Assembly (NCBI GenBank): GCA_015069695.1
Contig: JADCRZ010000014.1
Coordinates: 62,001-126,000 of the forward strand
Direction: 5' to 3'
DNA: 64,000 nucleotides
From: Williamsia sp.
Lineage (GTDB): Bacteria > Bacteroidota > Bacteroidia > Chitinophagales > Chitinophagaceae
The stretch's first letter is position 1. The number at the start of each line of letters is the position of its first letter. Positions 59,560 through 64,000 of the stretch are shown piece after piece. A program made the translations under genes and the position numbers. The notes under the pieces were generated by a model. That model was not told the DNA's origin and searched no databases. It was given only the letters and a program-made list of their open reading frames with translations.

Positions 59560-61224
59560 TTATAAATCAGGACCCTGAAAGCCTAAGTTACGCAAGCCTC
59601 CTTTTACTTCCGGACAGCTCATAAACAAATTCCATAGCAGGTTGCTGCGGTAATTTTCAATCATTACAATAATAGGTCCCTGGTCGATCGCAAGAAAGGA
59701 GCTGGCAAACCAGGTATCCTTCAAACTGAAGGCATCAACAAAACCGTATTCTTTCCAAAGCTTATCGCCCAGTTTATAGTAGAAAAATTTCAGGGCGTTC
59801 ATCGACTGTGCAGGTGTGTAGGGGAAAGAAGAAAGTGCAGCCGTGGGTGCAATCACCCCTACATCGTTCGCAGGAGAGCTGGCTGTGTAGCCATTCGGGA
59901 TGTCGCTGGCAGTTAAACCCCAGCACTGGCCGCTATAGCCGAAGTATCCTTTGGGATTGGCGCGGCAGTATTCATAATTGATCTTGGTGTGGGTGAGGTT
60001 CTGCTCGCCATAATCGGCATAGGCATCTAGGAGTCCGTTTGGGTTGATGCCTAAAAAAGAATAGTGGGCAAAGAAAAGCGGACCTCCATAAGCCGGGCCC
60101 AACGGCAACTTGTAATTGTAGAAGAGATTGCCGTTTTTCATCGCGCCATTTTGTGCCCAGCCGTTTGCATATACATCTTTGGAGATGGCATGCGTAGGCG
60201 AGGAAGCAGCCAGCACATAGGTGATCAGGGCTTCGTTCCAGCCGCGTATGGGCATGTTCATATCCCAGTTGTAGTTGGGGCTCCAGTGCCAGTACAGGAG
60301 GTTCTCGCCGTTCTTGCGAAACCAATCCCATTCCACTGCATTCCACAAGTTGTTGATGTCTGCGCGCAGCGCTGTCTCTGCAGCATCTGTTCCGTTGAAG
60401 TACTGCCGAACGGCGAGCAGGCCCTGGAACAGGTAAGATGTTTCTACGAGGTCGGCCCCATCATCTTTTGTGCTGAACGGTTGTACGGCACCGGTAGAGC
60501 CGTTGATCCAATGCGGGTATGCACCGTGAAAACGCTGGGCCTTATTTTTTAAGAAGTCTACGATTTTCTGAAGGCGGGCCAGTCCGTCTGCCCGCGTGAT
60601 AAACTGCCGGTTCACCGCTACAACCAGGGCCATCAATCCAAAGCCCGAGCCGCCTGATGTTACGATGTCGCCGGATGTATTTCTTTCCCTGGCTAATCCG
60701 CTTACCGGGTGGCCAAAATCCCAGAAATACTTGAACGTTTGCGACTGCACCAGGTCGAGCAAGGCATTGTCAGAAATGCGGGGGAATTTATCGGAAGAAT
60801 CAATGGCAGTGGTGAGGCTGATGCTGATGGCAGTCTGCAGTGCACCGCCTTTTTTTGACTGCAGGGTGGCAGGCACAGCAAGGGTATACTGGGTGATCCA
60901 TTTCAGCGGAGACTGGGGTTGAAGCACCACGGTGCTGTCGTTGTTTTCAAAACTTGTTTTCAGGGAAACGCTTGCACCGGCATTGTCGCGCCAGGTCAAA
61001 TTGTTGGTAGCTGATGTATGATCAACAGGAGCAGAAAAAGAGAATTTGATCACCGGCAACGGGTCAACATTGTAATAGGTATAGCCGTTGTAAGCGCCGT
61101 TTACCTGCAGGCTGTTAAAGCTGAACGAGGCAGGAACGGGTGGTGGCTGCGGAGCGGGATCGCTGCCCTTGTTGCAGGCGAGCTGCGTGGATAGTAAAAT
61201 AGAAAAGAAAAAGCGGAGTTTCAT
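59560..61224 (-). CDS. GH144-type glucanase with N-terminal Ig-like domain, lipoprotein
   Basis: 554 residues. The N-terminus is a lipoprotein signal (STQLACNKG, Cys at about 17) followed by a Pro-rich linker and an Ig-like domain of about 100 residues (VIKFSFSAPVDHTSATNNLT; SbsA/Big_5 type). The GH144 domain starts near 155 (KYFWDFGHPVSGLARERN) and carries the same motifs as its neighbour, including YWHWSPNYNWDMNMPIRG and AIDQGPIIVMIENYRSNLLW. The predicted lipid anchor places it on the cell surface, where it would make the first cuts in the polymer, while the neighbouring soluble paralogue finishes in the periplasm (inference from anchors). Confidence 0.82.
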   Translation of the reverse strand: MKLRFFFSILLSTQLACNKGSDPAPQPPPVPASFSFNSLQVNGAYNGYTYYNVDPLPVIKFSFSAPVDHTSATNNLTWRDNAGASVSLKTSFENNDSTVVLQPQSPLKWITQYTLAVPATLQSKKGGALQTAISISLTTAIDSSDKFPRISDNALLDLVQSQTFKYFWDFGHPVSGLARERNTSGDIVTSGGSGFGLMALVVAVNRQFITRADGLARLQKIVDFLKNKAQRFHGAYPHWINGSTGAVQPFSTKDDGADLVETSYLFQGLLAVRQYFNGTDAAETALRADINNLWNAVEWDWFRKNGENLLYWHWSPNYNWDMNMPIRGWNEALITYVLAASSPTHAISKDVYANGWAQNGAMKNGNLFYNYKLPLGPAYGGPLFFAHYSFLGINPNGLLDAYADYGEQNLTHTKINYEYCRANPKGYFGYSGQCWGLTASDIPNGYTASSPANDVGVIAPTAALSSFPYTPAQSMNALKFFYYKLGDKLWKEYGFVDAFSLKDTWFASSFLAIDQGPIIVMIENYRSNLLWNLFMSCPEVKGGLRNLGFQGPDL

Positions 61225-61249
61225 ACTTGAACAGCCTCCGGTCTATTAA

Positions 61250-61292
61250 AAGAGACTGTAAGCTCATAAAGCTAGTGAGCTTACAGTCTCTT
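61250..61292 (-). terminator. intrinsic terminator between susD and the GH144 genes
   Basis: Perfect 17-bp stem (61250-61266 with 61276-61292), 9-nt loop, followed on the minus strand by TTTTAATAG. It lies inside the apparent operon, 50 bp after the SusD stop. Confidence 0.8.
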
Positions 61293-61342
61293 GTTATGGA
61301 AAGAAAAAAACTTTTCTTGCACGCATGTGTGATGAGCCCTGC

Positions 61343-62827
61343 TTAGTAGCCGGGGTTTTGGGTCAGTACACCGGAACTGAGGTCAATTTCACTTTGCGGT
61401 ACAGGCCACACCTCGTTCTTATTGGGTTTCCAGCCTTTGGGGCCAAAAACAGCTGCAGCCCTTCCCTGGCGGATAACATCAAAATAGCGGTCAAATTCCA
61501 TGGCCAGTTCTACTCTGCGCTCATGATAGATCGCAGTGCGCAAAGTATTTTGATCGGTGGTGGTAACTTTGGGCAGGATAGCTGCATTGCCGCCTCTTGC
61601 CCTTGCTCTTACCTGCTCCAGAGAAGCCAGTGCTGTAGCTGTTTGTCCGAGTTCATTTGCAGCTTCGGCATTCATCAGCAGGACATCTGCATAGCGTAAC
61701 ACCCGCACATTTTGCTGGCTGCCCTCAGGAAATCCGGATACAAACATATTGAAAGGCACATATGATTTGTAGTTGTACATAGGGTTATCGCCTACGGCCG
61801 GTATAACATCGCCTTCAGCGGTAGTAGTACCCCTGAAAATAATGGTTGCATTCCTGCGCGGATCTCCGGGTTCAAATTCATTTACCAGATCCTGTGTCGG
61901 CACATTAAAGCCCCAGCCACCCCCGGTGCTTCCCCTTACCCCCTGAACCTGGGAATACTGGGAATTTGAAGCACCCGAGTTTCCGGGAACTATTGCATTC
62001 TGCAATTCAAAAATTGATTCCGAGTTGTTTTCGTTTTCAACCCTGAATAATTTTTCAAAATTGGGAAACAGGGAATAACCCAAGCCCATTACTTGTGTAG
62101 TATATGTTACTACGTCGGTCCATTTTTTCTGATACAGGGCTACTTTGGCGTGTAAAGCCAGTGCTGCGCCTTTTGTAGCGCGTCCTATATCTGTTGCAGG
62201 ATAGGATTGGGGCAGGACTGCTGCAGCGTCAGTAAGATCCTGTTCTATGGCTGCCCATACCTGGGCCTTGGGCGTGCGTGGAATATTAAAGTCGGTTACA
62301 CTGTTTTTAGGTAACGTTAGTCTCAGCGGTACATCTCCAAAAGCCCTGACCAGCCTGAAGTAGGAGTATGCGCGTATAAACTTGCTTTCGGCCAGGTATC
62401 TTGCTTTCAGGGTCTCATCCATACTGATGGCTGGAATGTGATCGAGGTTCTGATTGGCAAAATTGATGTTTGCATATTGTGCCCTGTAAAATCCCAGCAG
62501 CTGTCCTTCAGCCGGGTCTATTGTAAAAGCATCATACTGGTTCATGAAGGAAGCATCGTTGGGACTGCTTCCTTTTTCAGCATCATCAGAACCGATGCTT
62601 TCTACGGCGATGGCCGGAAAGGCTGTATTGTCGTAATTGCGCAGGTTTGCGTAGGCGGCACTAACCGCTTTTTGTGCGTCGCTGGCATTGTTCCAGAATT
62701 GCGCTACCGGTACCTGCGCCTGTTGCGGTACATTCAGGAAGCTTTTTTTACAGCCTATCATAACTACTATAGCCAGCAGTAAACCTATACCTGCTATCAC
62801 ATGCGAGCTGAATCTTTTTTCTTTCAT
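61343..62827 (-). CDS. SusD/RagB-like nutrient-binding outer-membrane lipoprotein
   Basis: 494 residues with lipoprotein signal (VVMIGCKKSFLNV; Cys at about 26 followed by the KKSFLxV motif typical of SusD proteins). TPR-rich fold with QNLDHIPA, YLAESKFIRAYSYFRLVRAF (canonical RAxxYFxLVxxFGDVPL region) and a C-terminal ELAMEFDRYFDVIRQG plus PVPQSEIDLSSGVLTQNPGY. It binds oligosaccharide on the cell surface and closes over the SusC transporter. Starts 12 bp after the SusC stop. Confidence 0.95.
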   Translation of the reverse strand: MKEKRFSSHVIAGIGLLLAIVVMIGCKKSFLNVPQQAQVPVAQFWNNASDAQKAVSAAYANLRNYDNTAFPAIAVESIGSDDAEKGSSPNDASFMNQYDAFTIDPAEGQLLGFYRAQYANINFANQNLDHIPAISMDETLKARYLAESKFIRAYSYFRLVRAFGDVPLRLTLPKNSVTDFNIPRTPKAQVWAAIEQDLTDAAAVLPQSYPATDIGRATKGAALALHAKVALYQKKWTDVVTYTTQVMGLGYSLFPNFEKLFRVENENNSESIFELQNAIVPGNSGASNSQYSQVQGVRGSTGGGWGFNVPTQDLVNEFEPGDPRRNATIIFRGTTTAEGDVIPAVGDNPMYNYKSYVPFNMFVSGFPEGSQQNVRVLRYADVLLMNAEAANELGQTATALASLEQVRARARGGNAAILPKVTTTDQNTLRTAIYHERRVELAMEFDRYFDVIRQGRAAAVFGPKGWKPNKNEVWPVPQSEIDLSSGVLTQNPGY

Positions 62828-62839
62828 AACCGTTGGTGT

Positions 62840-64000
62840 TTAAAAAGTAACGTTTAAACCAAAATTGTACGTTGCAAACAAGGGATACACGTTGTTATCG
62901 ATGCCCGCATTTGTGGGTGTGCCGCCGATTTCAGGTGTGAATCCTTTGTACTTAAAGATGTTAATGGCGTTTTGCGCATTTGCATACAGCCTGAGCCTTT
63001 GAATCTTCCACCTGCTGAGAAATGCATTTGGTATGTTATAGCCAAGCTGTGCGTTCCTCAACCTGAAATAAGCGCCGCTTGATACATAAAATGAATTGGG
63101 TGCGGAGTTGGCCGTGGAACCTATATTGGCAGAGGGATACGTGTTTGAGGTACCTGCGCCATGCCAGCGGTTGTCATAAAAATCTTTTGTGAAGTTTTCA
63201 TTGCCAAAACGGAAGGCAAGGTTTGCGTTGTACACACTTACGCCTGTAACACCCTGGAAGTCGAGTTGAAGATCAAAGCTTTTATAAGAAAAGGACGTGT
63301 TGATGCCATAGTTGTACTTCGGATTGGGATTGCCGAGGTTTACCCTGTCTTTTCCGTTGATGACCTTGTCTCCATTTACATCCACGTACCTGAAGTCGCC
63401 CGGTTTGGCTGTTGTTTGCAGGGAGGCTGCAACTTCGGCGGCACTCTGAAATATGCCGGCAACCTGATAGCCGTAAAATGATCCGATCGATTCGCCTACA
63501 ATGGTGCGGGTAGCCAGGGCGCCGTTTGCAAGACCACCGCCTCCGGCATAGATCGGGTTTCTGCCTGAAAGCACGGACAATACTGTATTTTCATTGTAGC
63601 CCAGGTTTCCGCTGATGGTATATCTGAGTGCCTGCTGGTCCTTGCTTCTCCAGGTCACTGCCACTTCCAGGCCCCTGTTGCGGATGTCTGCCTGGTTTCC
63701 GATGACTGTTCCGGTGGTTCCCAGTGATGTGAGTACGGGAATGGGGAATACTGCATTCTTTGTTTCCCGGTTGTAGGCATCAATTTCAAAGGAAACACGG
63801 TTATTGAGTACGGCGCCTTCCAGTCCGATATCCGTACCTGTAGCGCGTTCTATCGAGATAGAGGGAGGCACGATGGTATTTACGTTTGTGCCGATGAAGG
63901 TGGTTGACGGGCTTCCGAAAATGGCCACCAGCTGTGGTGTAGTGGTGGTGGCAGGAATGGTTATGTTGTAAGGCACGCCGGCATTGGCCACTTTACCCCA
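62840..64000 (-). CDS. SusC/RagA-like TonB-linked outer-membrane protein, C-terminal part
   Basis: The frame is open to the window edge (codons for WGK precede the first in-window candidate start), so only the last ~386 residues of a ~1000-residue protein are present. Seen: beta-barrel strands with alternating aromatic residues, FRYVDVNGDKVINGKDRVNLGNPNPKY split by typical loops, FGNENFTKDFYDNRWHGAGT, YFRLRNAQLGYNIP, RLRLYANAQNAINIFKYKGF and the terminal aromatic strand ending NFGLNVTF. SusC proteins import oligosaccharides using TonB energy; substrate inferred from the downstream GH144 enzymes. Confidence 0.95.
   Translation of the reverse strand, partial: WGKVANAGVPYNITIPATTTTPQLVAIFGSPSTTFIGTNVNTIVPPSISIERATGTDIGLEGAVLNNRVSFEIDAYNRETKNAVFPIPVLTSLGTTGTVIGNQADIRNRGLEVAVTWRSKDQQALRYTISGNLGYNENTVLSVLSGRNPIYAGGGGLANGALATRTIVGESIGSFYGYQVAGIFQSAAEVAASLQTTAKPGDFRYVDVNGDKVINGKDRVNLGNPNPKYNYGINTSFSYKSFDLQLDFQGVTGVSVYNANLAFRFGNENFTKDFYDNRWHGAGTSNTYPSANIGSTANSAPNSFYVSSGAYFRLRNAQLGYNIPNAFLSRWKIQRLRLYANAQNAINIFKYKGFTPEIGGTPTNAGIDNNVYPLFATYNFGLNVTF

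Noticed and set aside
1-64000. tRNA, rRNA, known riboswitch or phage genes
   Set aside because: Intergenic regions were read for cloverleaf-like and conserved RNA patterns and none was recognised; no integrase or transposase gene was seen.

Overview
The window reads as a chromosomal segment of a Bacteroidota bacterium, most likely family Chitinophagaceae. Reasons: promoters of the Bacteroidota type (TAnnTTTG at -7, in the best cases with TTTG or TTG about 16-21 bp upstream) in front of many genes; a SusC/SusD pair with glycoside hydrolases; a short (193 aa) adenylate kinase; the long (615 aa) PurF paralogue; a large proline-rich IF2; no Shine-Dalgarno usage; and GH144 enzymes, a family first defined in Chitinophaga. 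No rRNA, tRNA, CRISPR array, prophage or transposase gene was seen.

Layout. 1-12.3 kb: 3' part of a SulP anion transporter with a beta carbonic anhydrase, adenylate kinase with an enoyl-CoA hydratase homologue, recA, a GCPII-like M28 peptidase, an AsmA-like protein and uvrB. 12.3-15.1 kb: a small toxin-antitoxin pair whose toxin is frameshifted, then rpoN with a PAP2-like membrane protein. 15.2-20.6 kb: a small secreted protein, a GH31 glycosidase, an AraD1-type dehydratase and a 2,5-dioxovalerate dehydrogenase, i.e. sugar release plus the end of a non-phosphorylating pentose route. 21-31 kb: a GH3/beta-lactamase fusion, Uma2 nuclease, lipoprotein, mutL, PBP4-type carboxypeptidase and an M13 peptidase. 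32-45 kb: cydAB, rnhB, GNAT, Sua5/YciO, a JmjC-like cupin protein, a DUF1624-like membrane protein, an unpaired 2-oxoacid:ferredoxin oxidoreductase beta subunit, lysS, an SDR and a second M28 peptidase. 45-55.7 kb: a PurF paralogue, an orphan LuxR-type response regulator, a SurA-like PPIase, the rimP-nusA-infB operon, a DUF4834-like protein and a HAD hydrolase. 55.8-64 kb: a polysaccharide utilisation locus (SusC, SusD, two GH144 paralogues, GH3) predicted to degrade beta-1,2-glucan.

The intergenic DNA is unusually structured. At least three repeat families occur. Family A (GTCTGAACC... arms) forms inverted pairs; one pair encloses the remnant of a GxxExxY protein gene, and several copies sit so tightly against genes that they supply the stop codon. 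Family B is a 286-bp sequence present as an inverted pair flanking the PBP4/M13 block; its end motif TGAGACTCCGT contains the stop codons of both mutL and cydB. Family C is a palindromic element at 31.47-31.68 kb. Several near-perfect intrinsic terminators are visible.

The most interesting regulatory candidate is the roughly 60-nt leader of rimP-nusA-infB. It has a textbook promoter, then an intrinsic terminator directly before the first gene, then a second hairpin that competes with the terminator and touches the start codon. This suggests transcription attenuation of the operon that encodes the termination factor NusA. All functional calls rest on reading sequence by eye; no searches were run.
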